Of a DNA stretch of 20,800 bases, positions 1 to 11,700 are shown one piece after another; position 1 is the first letter of the stretch, and every line of letters begins with the position of its first letter. The position numbers and the translations under genes were made by a program. Origin of the DNA: Pleurotus ostreatus/Saccharomyces cerevisiae fusant (lineage: Eukaryota > Opisthokonta); assembly GCA_024196135.1 (NCBI GenBank), contig JAMQCK010000524.1:1-20800 (forward strand), read 5' to 3'. The notes under the pieces are model-generated. The model was not told the origin of the DNA, searched no databases, and saw only the letters and a program-made list of their open reading frames with translations.

Positions 1-62
1 GTGGGCTTTGCGGCCACATTGAGCGCGGTGAGGGCGAGGAAAAGGGTGGAGGCGAGGATCAT
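1..62 (-). CDS. Secreted protein, N-terminal signal peptide only (partial)
   Basis: The complement of the first 62 nt reads from an ATG at 62-60 into a typical secretory signal peptide, MILASTLFLALTALNVAAKP, with a hydrophobic core (LASTLFLALTAL) and a small-residue cleavage region (NVAA). The gene runs off the left edge, so nothing beyond the leader is visible and no family can be named. A TATAAA element lies about 90 nt upstream on the same strand, at a distance that fits a short 5' leader, and this supports the start. Inference: an extracellular or wall-directed fungal protein, for example an enzyme or a small secreted protein. The alternative, a chance open frame, is less likely given the signal-peptide pattern plus the promoter element. 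Confidence 0.65.
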   Translation of the reverse strand, partial: MILASTLFLALTALNVAAKP

Positions 63-1137
63 TGTGAGTGAAAAGCGAGGATGAAATTTGTTGAGGTGCA
101 GAGGAGTTCGAGAGCGAGCTGAGGTCTGAGTAGACGAAGATGAGTGGTCTTTATACGCAGGCCACCATCCGAGCTTGAAGCGTTGCAGCGCGAGTGGGTG
201 GAGCCGCGGAGAAACAACATGAAGGATTGACTACCGCAGGCGACCATAGCTCGAGCAGGATACGGATACGGAAGAAGCATGTCCAGTAAATTCCATATAC
301 CTAGGGCAGGTCACGGTGGCCCGAGTCGTTGCCAAGCATGATAACGCAGCAGAAGAGGTAGCGAAGATTCGGAATAGAGCTCGTGTGAAGAGCAGTTGTC
401 GATGGAAATGGCTTTCAATCCTCGTCTGTAGTCCAGAAGCTAAGAGCGCGTGTATGTGCAGAGATACCAGGAGATTTTGGCTATGTAGGACTACAGCTAT
501 TCTCGCTAGCCATAGCGCTTGGAAGCGGTAGGTGAGCCTCCTCATTGCATGCCAGGAGGAGAATTCGAAGAGCGAGGACTCGGATCGACGGTCGCAAGAC
601 TGACTAGCGTGAGCGCTAAGATAACATGACCAGAACAGACGCACCCCGGTCCCCCAAAGCGCATGGCCTATGAGTCTATTCCCCACGGGCCGTCAAGGAA
701 CACGAGAAGGTCTTCCGCATAATAAAGTCCATGAAGAACACAGTCAGTGGCTGCTACCGGGCCGCTTGCGCATGACAGTCTGATAGTTGCAGGTATGTTG
801 CTGCGCGGCTTGACAGGTGGGCATCCGAGCAATATCCTAATTGACAGATCCTTTCTGGCTCGAGTAGAAGGAAGGATCACAAGTCCGGGATAGATTGAAG
901 ACGTCCCAAGGTCGAGATAAAGAGTGCACCCTTGCGTTCAGAGCTTTATTGTCATGTGCCCAGAACCCGGCGATGCAGCCCTCGAGAGAGTTGGAGCAGC
1001 AGACCGAGTCCATAGAAACTCGACGAAAGAACTGAGAAAAAGAACTGGCCTGGTCAATGGTGTGAGCGACATGAAGGCGGGAAGAAAGTCGAACATTGGT
1101 GTCCCACGTGCGGAATATCGCTTCGGACACGACTGCC
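63..1137. other. Intergenic region between the left-edge gene and SEC39
   Basis: About 1.1 kb that appears to be a divergent promoter region. The left part holds the TATA box of the minus-strand secreted gene. The open frames here (for example minus strand 231-686) lack family resemblance, clean splice structure and coding-like composition. Near SEC39 there is a CACGTG E-box at 1105-1110. Two ATGs lie close upstream: ATG-GTG-TGA at 1057, and an ATG at 1071 that opens a frame overlapping the SEC39 start out of phase. If they are in the mRNA they would act as upstream ORFs; otherwise transcription starts below them. No tRNA or transposon signature was found. Confidence 0.5.
150..155 (-). promoter_or_regulatory. 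TATA box of the left-edge secreted-protein gene
   Basis: On the minus strand the sequence reads GCGTATAAAGACC; TATAAA covers 155-150. It sits 88-93 nt upstream of the ATG at 62. With initiation some 30 nt downstream this leaves a 5' leader of about 60 nt. TATA boxes are typical of highly regulated fungal genes such as those for secreted products. No TATA element at a comparable distance was seen for the housekeeping genes in the window. Confidence 0.5.
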
Positions 1138-4100
1138 ATGACGGAGCTCGACGCGGAGACACCAGCGAAGCGCTGGACCGCTCTCGCAGACGCGGACCTC
1201 AGCGCAGACCTCATCCACGAACTCCTTGACGACATCTCCGACGACCTATGGGTCGCAACTGCCTGTGCTGACCGCGTCGTCGATGACACCGACGTGCAGC
1301 GCGTTCTTCTAGACACTGGCCTCGCGCGCACTGAAGGCGCCGCTGAGCGTGTCAAGGGCCTCTTGAGTAGGGGGAACGATGAAGAAACTCCAGCTGGAGA
1401 AGAGAATGCCGAAGCACTTGCAGCATACTTCCGCGAGGAGCCGAATGACGCTCGCCTATGTGCTATACGCCGGACCCTCCTCGAACGACAGGACAGACTA
1501 CAGGACTACCTCGACATGTGCGCCGAGGAGCCACAAGAGGAGTCGGAGTCCGAGGAAGAAGCACTGGACGACTGGGAGGACGACCCTTGGGCAGCGGAGC
1601 AGGAAGCAGAGTCGTCCACTTCCGGCGCCAAGAACACCGATCCCCCATCCTCCATCCCATTCCTTCCCCTCTCCACATTCCTCCTCGACGACCTCGAGCA
1701 GTCGGCACTTCTTCTTGCGCTACACTGCCGCTTCGGCGCCTTGCGAATATTGAATGAATGGCACGCACAATACCTCTGGCCATACCGCTTCCTCATTCTT
1801 GACGCCATACCTGAACATATTCAGCCTTCCGAATACCGACATCTCCTGCCCTCTTTCAGCCTCTCGAATGAAGCAGAAACCCAGCCAGATACGAAGACAC
1901 GTCGATCGACTGTGGACATCACTGAAGACCCCATTGGTCAGAGCGCCGCAGACTCTGTTGACTCCGCGCCATCCTCGTCCACCATTACTACGAGTGTAGC
2001 CCTCGATCTGCATCCACATTCCTCCGCCGAGCTGGCTCAATGGTTCAGAACACGCGTCGATAAGATCATTGTGTCTACTGGCATGGTCGACATGGCTTTG
2101 TACCTCGTACAGCACGGTGCCTCGCAGGGCATAGCAGGCTTGGACGAGCTCGGGGAAGATCTCAGCCTCTTCTCCCGTCTTGTCTACGATGCACCACGTC
2201 CGGAGGATTGGACAGAGGAGGATGACTGGACGTTTGAGCAATGGCAAAAGATGCAGCCTCCCGAGGTCATATCAGCCTTCCTCAAGCACTCAACCCAGGA
2301 GACTGTCGCACACGACATATCCCACCTCGTCATGCCGTATCTATATGTGCTCGAATCACGCGCAGAGCGAGCAGGTCGGCCAGATCCTACCATTCGCACT
2401 CGCATACTCTACGACTATGTGCTCGCTGCACCACTCGATATGGCTGCCGCAGTATTCGAGGCATCGAAACCGACACTGCCTACACACCGGCGGCTTGTCT
2501 CGAATGACGAAGACATCGTGCGGCTTGCTCTTGCTTGTCTCTACGGAAACAGCAGCATCGATCAGTGGTCCACTATGAGCAGGATATTCGAGTGCATGCC
2601 AGCATGGGACATCACGCGCGATACTGGTGGTGAGGACGAGGCCGATACGACGATCGCGTCCTTAGGTGCCTACGTGAAGCCCACGACATCACACACCACG
2701 AGCACGCCCGCCGAGCTCTTCGTCTTCTTCAAGCCGCTCCCCATCATCGCGCTATCACGCGCCCTTGATGTCCTTGACGTGCACCTGGAGGGTGGCGAGA
2801 TCCTGTCTAGGTGGAGTGTCGCAGCGCCATTGCAGTGGTTCTTGCTGAGCAACAGCGACGTCAATGAGCAGCGCGCTTGGGCGAACCGGATGGCAAGGCG
2901 TGCAGGCGGCGTCAATCCTATCTCTGGTGTCGATGACTGGGAGTGGCTGCTTACGGACATGCTGAAGTTGGCTGGGAAGGGCGAGAACGGTATTCGTGGT
3001 GCTTTTGGGCTGCTGCCGCGGGATGAGGTCAAGCGCATATTCATGAGTGGACTTCTCAGCTCGGGAGGTACGCGTATTGCCGCATTACATTGAAGTACTC
3101 TTCTGACTTGTCACAGAATTCGATGTGGCGAAGACGCTTTTGTACAAAATGCGCAGGCTACGTTTGGACCCAACCACCGTTGAAGACGTCTGCTTGGCAT
3201 GCTCCCAGGAGTTCTACGACAACGCCAACTCCGGGAACTATACCTACGGCGAGATGAAGATGGCGTACGACTGGTACGTATTCATCCCCATCCGTCTCAC
3301 TACCATCTCACAACCTACACAGCCTCTCCGTCCCTCCCATCTCGGACCGCATCCAAAAGGAGAAGGACTTCATCGAGGCGACCTCCCGGCTATCATCTTA
3401 CAACATCATGTCCCGCCCCGGTATCCCCATCACGCCCATCGAGATCCGTCTGACCAAGGATCGCCTCTCGCTTGTCGCCCGCGTGCTCGCTACCAACGAG
3501 GATGCGTACAGACACCCGGAGGTTATTACAGAGCTCGTGCGCAAGCTCGGCCTCGGTGATGACCCGGTCTCGGAGGTGAAGACCCTTGCGATGCTTGCCG
3601 ACAGCGCGATGCAGACGGAGGACTTCGCTCGCGCGACGGAGAACGCTGAGCGTATGGTACGGCTCGTGCTCGACCTCCCAATTCCTGCTACTGCGCCAGA
3701 AGCAAGGGAGGCTCGGGACGTCGCTTGGGCAGCGTGCTTCACGCTCGGTCGGCAGCCCGAGTTCAATGATATTGGGAAGAAGGCCATGCTCCTCGGCCGT
3801 GCGCTGGAGCTCTGCCCACCCGACCGCCTCTACGATGTGCTCACTGCCTGGCGCAAACTCGAGGCAGAGGACATCGCCGCGCGCGAGGAGCGTCTAGCCA
3901 GCCGACGCTCAGGCACCGTAGCCAACATCCAGGAAGCCCGCAAAGCCCCCCTCGTCCTCGACCCCGTCGCCTCCCTCCGCTCCCGCCTCCACGACTTCCA
4001 CATGCCCTCACCTCCACTCCTCAACACCCCAGACGCCGCCGCCCTCGCCAGCCGCACTTTCAAGTCTGTCACCGCCAACTTTCCCTTCTCCGTCAGCAGC

Positions 4101-4244
4101 CGCGGGCGGTCAAACTCGTCTGTCGGCGGCGACCGCGAGGACAGCCGCAGCCGCGCAGGGACGGACGTGGGCGAGGTCAGAGAGCAGGCATCCCGGGCAT
4201 TCCAACGAGGCATCGGATGGTTGATTGGTGCGGACGAGGAGTAG
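1138..4244 (+). CDS. SEC39: Sec39-domain protein, Dsl1 ER-tethering complex subunit
   Basis: Three exons, 1138-3067, 3117-3273 and 3323-4244, joined by introns of 49 and 49 nt, give 1002 residues; all phases match. The start is the first in-frame ATG (gccATGacg). The protein resembles the Sec39/NBAS family: a long alpha-solenoid with segments such as FLILDAIPEHIQPSEYRHLLP and, in exon 3, DFIEATSRL followed by IRLTKDRLSLV. Family knowledge: Sec39 is a peripheral ER subunit that, with Dsl1 and Tip20, captures COPI vesicles in Golgi-to-ER transport. The protein is longer than yeast Sec39 (about 709 aa). Extra length comes from an acidic linker at about residues 130-165 (EEPQEESESEEEALDDWEDD), a Ser/Thr-rich stretch around 250-290 and a basic, Ser-rich tail ending in a short helix (ASRAFQRGIGWLIGADEE). 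The identification rests on remembered family motifs, not on a search. Confidence 0.85.
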
Positions 4245-4965
4245 CCTACATATCGACCCATGGACGTCCTATGTAGTGACGATTATTCCCGTATCCACAT
4301 ATGCATGTAGCGGTCCGCTCAGTTCCTCCAGATCATATCTGCATGAAGCGAGCAGTCCAATCCAACAAAATGGCAAATGCGAGTGACAGACGGACAAAAC
4401 GATGAAATCGGCAAATCGTGCGTGCGCACACTAAGTACATGTCGAAAGAACGGGCGAGAAAAGAGAGGGTAAACAGCCGACATGCCACAATACAGAGAAT
4501 GAAGCGAAACGGCAGGTGATGGTAGAGGGAAGATAAGGAAGGGTGAACAAACAGACAAACAGGAAGGCAGTGGATGGGAAGTAACGAAGACAAACTACAA
4601 CAATAGCGGTCCTATGGACCGAGTACTATGGACTATAACACATTAACGAAATAAAGACGGGCGAATCTAATAAGAAAGTGCAAACAGATTCGGGATAGAC
4701 AGGACTGAGCGTGGTAGCCGAGCAGGCATAAAGAAACTAAAAGAATGAGATGTGTGCTGCGAGTCGCAAGTGATGCAGATTCGATGGAGTAGGTAGGTAT
4801 AGACGGGGTAACGATTTGGACAGAGCTAGTGTACATCCGTGCAGGTTGCTGGTGAGATGGGAAAGAGAGCGAGAAATGGAGAAGGAGAGTGGGTTGTGAT
4901 GGCGAGTAGTCCGAGTCCGAGTCCGTGGGGTGGGTGAAGGGAAGAGCGAAGCATGAAGCAACACC
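4245..4965. other. Convergent 3' region between SEC39 and the coiled-coil/CxxC gene
   Basis: About 720 nt between two stop codons facing each other; it should hold both 3' UTRs. The plus strand is purine-rich from about 4320 to 4960. An AATAAA lies at 4650-4655 on the plus strand, though it is about 400 nt past the SEC39 stop. A hairpin-forming inverted repeat, CGGTCC-TAT-GGACCG, covers 4607-4621 near the midpoint, and AGCGGTCCGCT (about 4308-4318) is another short palindrome sharing GCGGTCC. The open frames here are Ser/Leu/His-rich reads of low-complexity DNA and I do not accept them as genes. Confidence 0.5.
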
Positions 4966-7401
4966 TCAATCATAATCCGAGTGGCTGCCAAAGCGCGAGG
5001 CGGCAATGCCCGTGCGGGCCCGTGGGCGGTTGACCACGCCCGTCTTTACGTGGCTGGTGTCCTCCTTGGGCTTCCCGCGACCGCAAGCTTCGCAGTACTG
5101 TGCGTCCGCCTCCGCGGCGCGCAGCTCCTCGACCTCTGCCTTGAGATCGCGAACCTGCCCTTCGAGCTCCCATACGTGTCGCTGCCAGGCCTTCTTCGCG
5201 CCGATGATCTGCTCTTGCAGCGCCCGGATGACCGCCGACTGGTCGTCGCCCGCCACGGACGGCAAAGGGTCTTTCCCACACGACACAGGAGTGATGGGCG
5301 AGAGGATCGTATTCGGGCTGAGGCTGCCCGAGTCCGGCTCCTCGCCATCGTGGCTGATGTGGTCGCCCAAGGCGCTGAAGAGCGTCGACACTGGACGCAG
5401 CTTGAGCGGTGAAGGGAACTCGTTCACATGCGCTGGCGCTGAGAGTGGCGACTCGTTCCGCATGGCAGGCGCGATGAAGCGTGGCTGGTCATGCACAGAG
5501 GGCGAGCGATGCGTATTGATCGACAGGAGTGGAGGCGACCGCTTCGTCGAGCCACGCCTGGGCGTCGTAGGCGCATTGCTCGACGCTGAATCTTCGTTCG
5601 TTGGCGTCGGTGAGAGCTGCGGTACAGGCACTCGGTGAATCTTTTGCGCTGGCTTCGGCTGTTGCTGTTGCTGCATCGACTGCTGGGAGTTGAAGGACGC
5701 ATAGCCTTCGGCCAGAGAAGGCACCGGAGGCGGCTTCTCGTCCTTCTCCCTGCCGCCATTGAAAATCCGCATGAACCCACTCCTCTTGTGCTTGAGCTGC
5801 TTGCCGCCTGGCGGGGCATTCGAAGGGTCCAATTCCCGCCCATCAGCCCTCGGCGGGGTCCCGACGACCATCGTATGCAACGCGTGACGCGCTTTGCCAC
5901 CAGCGCTGGTCGACCGCATTCGATTACGAGCATTCGCAAAGTCGCCGTTGAGTGAACGAGTATCGTCGCTATCTGGGAATGGCACTGACGGGAAAGACGA
6001 CGTATCCGGGGCTGCACCGCCTGCAGAGCTCTGCACAGTATTGCTCCTCGTACGCTGGTTGGCCTGAGCTTCCTCGAGCGATATCAAGCTAAATGCCGGA
6101 GCAGGAGTGGGCTCGGGCCAGGCGGAAGTGCTACCCTCCGTAGACGTCGAGGGGTGCGAAGTCATGGGCATCAGCTTCGTGTCGAAGTTGTGATTGGGAA
6201 GCGGGGGTACTTCGCCGCGGGTTACAAGGACAGGCGAGGATATTTCCTTGCCCTGGAAAGTGGAAGAGCGTGCACGCCCGATGGCGGGTGACCGCGGCGT
6301 TGCTGGCGAGGCAGTCAGCGTGCGACTGCGCTCCGGCGGCATGACTTTGGGTTCAGTGACCACGAATACTGCAGGGCGCTGCACGCTCGCTGGAGTAGTA
6401 GGAACGCCACGGGGAGGAGAGGGCTGTCGCTGAGATGCCTCGTACTTCGGTACCACCGACGGGTGCGCGTATGGATGCGCATACGGGTGCTGGTCCTCCG
6501 AAAATGACTCGTACGAAGAGGCGCTGTCATTGGAGATGAAGGTATCCGGCCGAAGTTGCTGAGGCGCCTGAGGTCTCGCACCATGACGTTCGTAACTTCC
6601 TGCCTGATGATGCGCAGGCGTCGTTGGAGGAGAATTTGGGCGAGAGTCGATGGACGAAGGACTATTGGTACGAGAGATGGCAAACATGTTCCGTAAACCA
6701 CTAGGCCCCGACGTATTGTGCGTGGCAACTAGTGAGGTCGAGGACATGCTAGCCTGAGCCAAAGCGCTGTAAATTTGTTAGCACTACGCCTGTCGAAATT
6801 TAAGGAACACGCACTGTAGTGCGCCTCGCTGTTTCGAGGACGAACCAGACGAAGTCGAGTCGAACGACTTCTTGACTTTGCCAACTGAGCGCACAGAGTC
6901 AAGACTCGGTCGACGCTGATCCTGGCGTCCCCCGCCAAAGAGCACCTTGCGATTAGGCGGCTCCTCGGGTTCCTCTTCTTGCTCCTCCAGTGTCTCACTC
7001 TCCATTTCCCATGGTGCGCGGGTATGGATGCGCATCTTGGGGCCAAGGTAGCTCATGCGTGGGATAGGCTCGTCGCTATCATGCTCGGAGACGGTCTTGT
7101 CGTCATCGTCATAAGTTACAGAGGAGTCGAGGGAAGAGCGGGGGTCGTCGTCGAGGTCGAGCATGCTCGCAGACGGGTCGTCGAAGCGTTCGCGGTGTGT
7201 GCGGGGAGTCTGAAGAGCGGGACTCGACACGCCTTGGTCGTTCGCGTTCGGGGAGAAGACTGCGCGGCTGTAGATTGATGGGGAATCTGAGAACTCGGAG
7301 ACGGAGTCCCAGCGGCCGTCGCGGTGCAGATCGGCCCGCATGAAGCGCTGGTCGAGCAGATGGCGGACGTGCTCGTCGTTGAAGTCGCGGGGGGAGGTCA
7401 T
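4966..7401 (-). CDS. Ser/Pro-rich disordered protein with C-terminal coiled coil and CxxC motif, function unknown
   Basis: Two exons on the minus strand, 7401-6815 and 6766-4966, separated by a 48-nt intron (donor GTGCGTG, acceptor TTTACAG); the junction codon CA|C keeps frame. The product is 795 residues. I chose the ATG at 7401 (context ACCATGA); an in-frame ATG at 7425 would add 8 residues. The protein is mostly disordered: Ser/Pro/Thr-rich, an acidic patch near residue 150, a YAHPYAHP repeat and a Gln run (QQSMQQQQQPKP). Three ordered-looking parts stand out: the N-terminus (RDFNDEHVRHLLDQRFMRAD), a basic motif at about 510-535 (KHKRSGFMRIFNGG), and a C-terminal coiled coil at about 705-750 (AVIRALQEQIIGAKKAWQRH) followed by YCEACGRG and a basic tail. 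I do not recognise a named family. Many SP/TP sites suggest phospho-regulation and the layout suggests a scaffold; both are inference. Confidence 0.8.
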
Positions 7402-8094
7402 GGTCCTGCTCGTCGCGTGCGCCATTGAGCGAGGCGCGGGTAGAGCGTCTCCTGGTACTCGCCGTGGACGGCGGGGACGACGAGGATGGGGGGAAGAGAA
7501 GGGAGTCGGGACAGGCCAAATACCAGTCAACCGCTATCACATCAATTTGCAAATCCCCCTCTGCCGCCCACGCGAGGCCCACATTCCCACAAACGCTTGT
7601 CCTTTTCAGGCAGCCCCGAGAGCACGTGTGTCAGCTGGCGGCACCAGGCGGTACTTCCCTCGCACTGGCAGAAATACCGAGCCCCCCACAGCCAGCCAGC
7701 GAATGCCCAAAGCCACCCGAAAGGAGCGGCGCAGGCTTTCTTTGTTCGGACTTTTACGTCGTCAGCTGAGAACCCCGTCAGATGTCTGTTTCCCTCCCCC
7801 GCTAGAAGCCTGATGATGGGCACCGAATGCACCGGGGAAGGAAAATGAAGTCCTCGAGACGCGTGCGAGTGCCTGCTTGTGTCGAACCGAGTGCCATTGT
7901 GTCACAGAGGGGGACATATGGCGCCCGTCATGAATGCGTCGCCTCGAAGGACGAGGACAGCAAGTCGAACATGAGTGATGCCATCACGCCTTTGATTGCC
8001 GGACCGAGCCCCGAACAGTACTTATTTTGCAAGTCCATTGTTCGTTCGATCGCGCCTCCATCTCGCCTGTGCACTGCGGACAATGCATCTCGCC
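7402..8094. other. Divergent promoter region between the CxxC gene and CGR1
   Basis: About 690 nt between two outward-facing starts. It must carry both promoters. A CACGTG E-box lies at 7623-7628. No TATA box stands at a convincing distance from either ATG, which is usual for housekeeping genes such as CGR1. The minus-strand frame of the left gene stays open upstream to about 7530 but has no further ATG. Other open frames here look like noise. Confidence 0.45.
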
Positions 8095-8631
8095 ATGGAA
8101 CCTGCACCATCCACAGAAGCGACACCAGTCGTCGAGCTGGCATCTTCGTCTGGCGGCAGGGTCTCAGGGAAGGCCTGGAAGCCACAGAAGAAAGCGACGG
8201 TGTACGTGTTCTGCGCTTCCCCCTCGCCATGTTCTCAGGCTGATGGTGGCACCCCTAGTCGATCGCACATCCAGGAGGGTGTTCGCACGAAGAACTGGGA
8301 AGATCGCATGGAGAAGGAAAAGAAAGCGCAGGCTATCAAGAAGCTGCAGGCCGAACTAAAGGAGGAGCAGGAGGCAGAGCGCAAAGCGTACGTCCCACGT
8401 ATTCCTACCGTCATACCATCGCTCACTCCCCCCCTAGCCGTATAGACCGGATCAAGGAGCGCAGAGCCAAAGCAGAGGAGAGAGAACGGATAGAGATGGA
8501 AAAGGCAAAAGTGCGTGCCGCCTGACAATCATCCTTGGCAACACTAGCTTACTTCCCCATCCTAGATGGGCGCCAGGAAAGCAGCGCGCCTACGCCGCCG
8601 ACAGGGGCGCACCAAGAAAATCAATCACTGA
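8095..8631 (+). CDS. CGR1: rRNA-processing protein Cgr1
   Basis: Four exons, 8095-8201, 8259-8387, 8438-8510 and 8566-8631, with introns of 57, 50 and 55 nt, encode 124 residues. The family signature is clear across the joins: GKAWKPQKKATVRSHIQEGV, RTKNWEDRMEKEKKAQAIKK, then a charged helix (RIDRIKERRAKAEERERIEM) and the basic C-terminus MGARKAARLRRRQGRTKKIN. The second join uses AAAGC|C so that ARIDRIKE reads through. Known role: a small, highly charged coiled-coil nucleolar protein needed for pre-rRNA processing and assembly of the 60S ribosomal subunit. Length fits the family (about 110-130 aa). The start at 8095 has a strong context (GCCATGG); an in-frame ATG at 8083 would add MHLA. The gene converges on VPS18 with 136 nt between stops. 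Confidence 0.92.
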
Positions 8632-8767
8632 TTCTGGTCTGCGCCCCCTCCCCTCTCTCTCGTTATCTCCTGTCAGTGTCATCATTACATCGGTGTCTGT
8701 ATATTACGCACTAGCATCCCCTGCTGCCTGTCAACATGGTGAACATATGGGTTGGGTATCTATCCTA

Positions 8768-11700
8768 CTACAACGCCCACGACGTGTCCAGCTCGCCCTC
8801 CTTGATGAAGCCCTTGTCGAGCCCGACGATGACGCTCTCGCAGAGGGGGCAGTTGCTCGCCAGTAACTCCTCGAGCTCGGCCCGTGCCTTCTTCGCGTTC
8901 TCGTCAACCTTGTCTGCCCCGCTGCGCTTCTTCCCCGGTCCTCCCATCCCTGGTATCCAGCCTACCGGCGCGGTCACAGCCGCTGCGAGCGCGTCTGGTA
9001 CGATCATGTCGCGCAGCTTGTCGCCGGCGTTGAGAATGTTGCGCCCCAAAAGGTTGGCTGCCCGCGCGGGATTCGGTACGGCATTGGCGAAGTTGGCTGA
9101 CAGCAAAGTTCGGGGTGCGGTGTTCTGTCGCTCGCGAGCTGCTCCGTTTGCTGTCGGATTGCCCTTGACAAGCTCGTTCTGCAACGCCAACATTCTCCTG
9201 AGCGCATGAGCCGGCAAGTATTCCTTGGCCTGCAAATCCCTGTTAGCATGCCCTTCCCTTACCCACCCACATACACCTCCGACTCACTAGCCCAATCAAA
9301 CAATCCGCATGGAACGAATGGTGGCACGGGAACACATAGAACTGCCTCGTCAGCAGCAGCTGCCCGCACTGCGCGCACGCCTCCCCAGCCCCAATCGTCA
9401 CGAACCGGTTCTTCAGGTTCGCAATGTCCTGCTTGATCGCGTCCGCCGTCTCCGTCGCGTCGTCCATCTCCTGCTTGAGCTGGTCGATGTGCGCGGAGTA
9501 GCCCTCGAGCGCGTGCGTGATCTCCTCCTTGAAGTCGTCGATGACGACGAAGTCGGGGAAGAAGGGGAGGATGTCTTCGATTTTGAGGATGTTGGTGGAT
9601 TCGAGGAATTGGACGGCGCTGGGGGTGGGGGAAGCCAAGCGTCAGTGAATCATTCTGTCGAGGGAAAAAGGCATAGACCCACGTCTTAATATCCTTCTTA
9701 TCCTGCACCACATACTGTGCAATCTTCAGCCACAGCTTCTTCCTCAACGGCTCGTCATCCTCCGGCATATCCGCATTGATCTTCGCCAGCTCGACGTCGC
9801 CCTTCTCCAGCGCCAGATCCACCGAGTTCTCCCACAGCCCCATCTGACTGTAGATATGCACGCACGGCTGTGTCCGCCCGCTCTGCTTGCACAACCGCAA
9901 CGCATAGTCTAGGTCGTAGTACGGCTTGCCGGTCATGGGATCCGTGGGCGCGGTGGAGAGGTAACGCAGCAAGGGGCCGTCGTCTTCGGCGGAAGGTGCA
10001 GAGGTAGACGTCGATGCGGACGAGGTCGGCGAAACGTAGAAGGTGATGAGCAGGTTGTGTATAGTCGGATTGGTGTTTTGCTCCTCGTAGATGAGGTTGG
10101 TGAGGAAGCGAACGGCTTGGTTGGGAGTGAGGGGGTCTCGCGGGGCGTGCTGAACTTGGAGGAGGGCGGGGACAAGGCGGAGAGGGTCGAGGGCTGGTTG
10201 CTTGAGCCAGGAGTCGACCGTTTCTTTGGGTGCGTTGCGCATCAGGACGGTACTGAAGCGGTAGTAGAGGTCCAGGTTTGGTTGTCGGCTGATAACGTCG
10301 ATTGCCTTCGACCACTCTTCCTCGAGCGTCCAGTGCTGAACAACGCGCTCGAAGTCGCCGATAGTTGTTGCATAGAACAGGTACATGTCTGTTCGTCCAT
10401 GACCCTGGATGAGCTCGTATATGGTATGCGTATCGAGGTCGGTCTAGACCAATATGTTAGCTTTGCCACAAATCATTGTTCTAAGTCTCTTCGCACCTTA
10501 TACGTCTCAAAGAAATGCCTAAGGTCATCCTCCAATATTGTCCGCTCCGTCTTGAGGTTCTCAACGTCTTGCGAGACAGACTCCGACGCGATGAGGTCGT
10601 CCATCTCGTTCAACTTGCTCAAGTAGAACTCGACGAGCCATGTTGCAAGCATCAGTCGTTGGGTTAGGTCCTGTATATCTTGTCAAAAAACTCAAATATC
10701 TCAGACGATTGAATGGACCACTCACGCCTTTCCTCGTCCGCTCTAATCTCGATATGAGATAACTCCTCAACGCATCGCGCTCATTTACATCGAGGAACTT
10801 GAGCGCCACCTCCTCGAATGACACCGAGCATTGTGCGTAGCACTGCGCCGATTGGAAGTATTTTCCCTCGGCGAAGTACGCAGCTGCTTGTGCGGAGAGG
10901 ACGTGGTCTCTCTGGCTGGCGGTCTAGGTAGAAAGATCAGTAAGACGCTCTCGCACAACGTATTTTGACTGTATATCACACCTTCACATATCGCAAAGCC
11001 ACGTCAAAGTGGCCTTGCTTCATGAATACCTTCCAGACGTCCCTGTCATCATTGCCAACACCGAGTTCAAACAATGACTGGTCAGTGTAGACCCAGTAGG
11101 TCCCACGTACGGGGTCCGCGGCAAGGCCTTTGACCTCCTCTGTGGGTTTCTACCGTTGCGTCAGACAATCGTCTCCTTTTGCGCAATATATAACACCTAC
11201 CACGGGCATCACCTCCTCATACGCCAACCGCTCATCCAGACTACATATCGCCGCTATCCTGTCCTTATACAACAGTACGAAGTGGAACTCGGTGACCGCC
11301 ATAGAGAGCGGGACATCTGTCTGGCCGGGGGGCGTGTCGGAGAAGGTAGGGTAGGCGGGGAGCTTGACACCGTCGACGAGGTCGTCGGTGTTGGAGTCGA
11401 AGTTGACGGAGCCGTGGAAGATGCCGGATCCAGTTAGCCATGCTATGGTCTTCGGCAACGACTGAGCTTGACCAGAATTCGGCGTGAAGAGGTGGAGTTC
11501 GGAGTGCTGGATGTTGCCAGGGAGTTCGCGAATATCTGTGCCGACGTGGTCAGTAGATAAGTAGGACACGACAACAATTGCTTACTCGGCGCGTTGTCCC
11601 GGTAGGTGTTGAACAGCGCGGCGAATGCGCGGCTGCCGTCGTCTGACCGCCTGTCCGGGGAGCCAATGAACTGGTACATCCGCGAGGGGGTCGTCACCAC

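Noticed and set aside
231..686. 151-codon minus-strand open frame in the left intergenic region
   Set aside because: No domain, signal peptide or coding-like codon pattern, and no promoter or splice support.
4319..5006. Several Ser/Leu-rich minus-strand frames in the convergent 3' region
   Set aside because: They read pyrimidine-rich low-complexity DNA downstream of the real stop codon at 4966 and have no supporting features.
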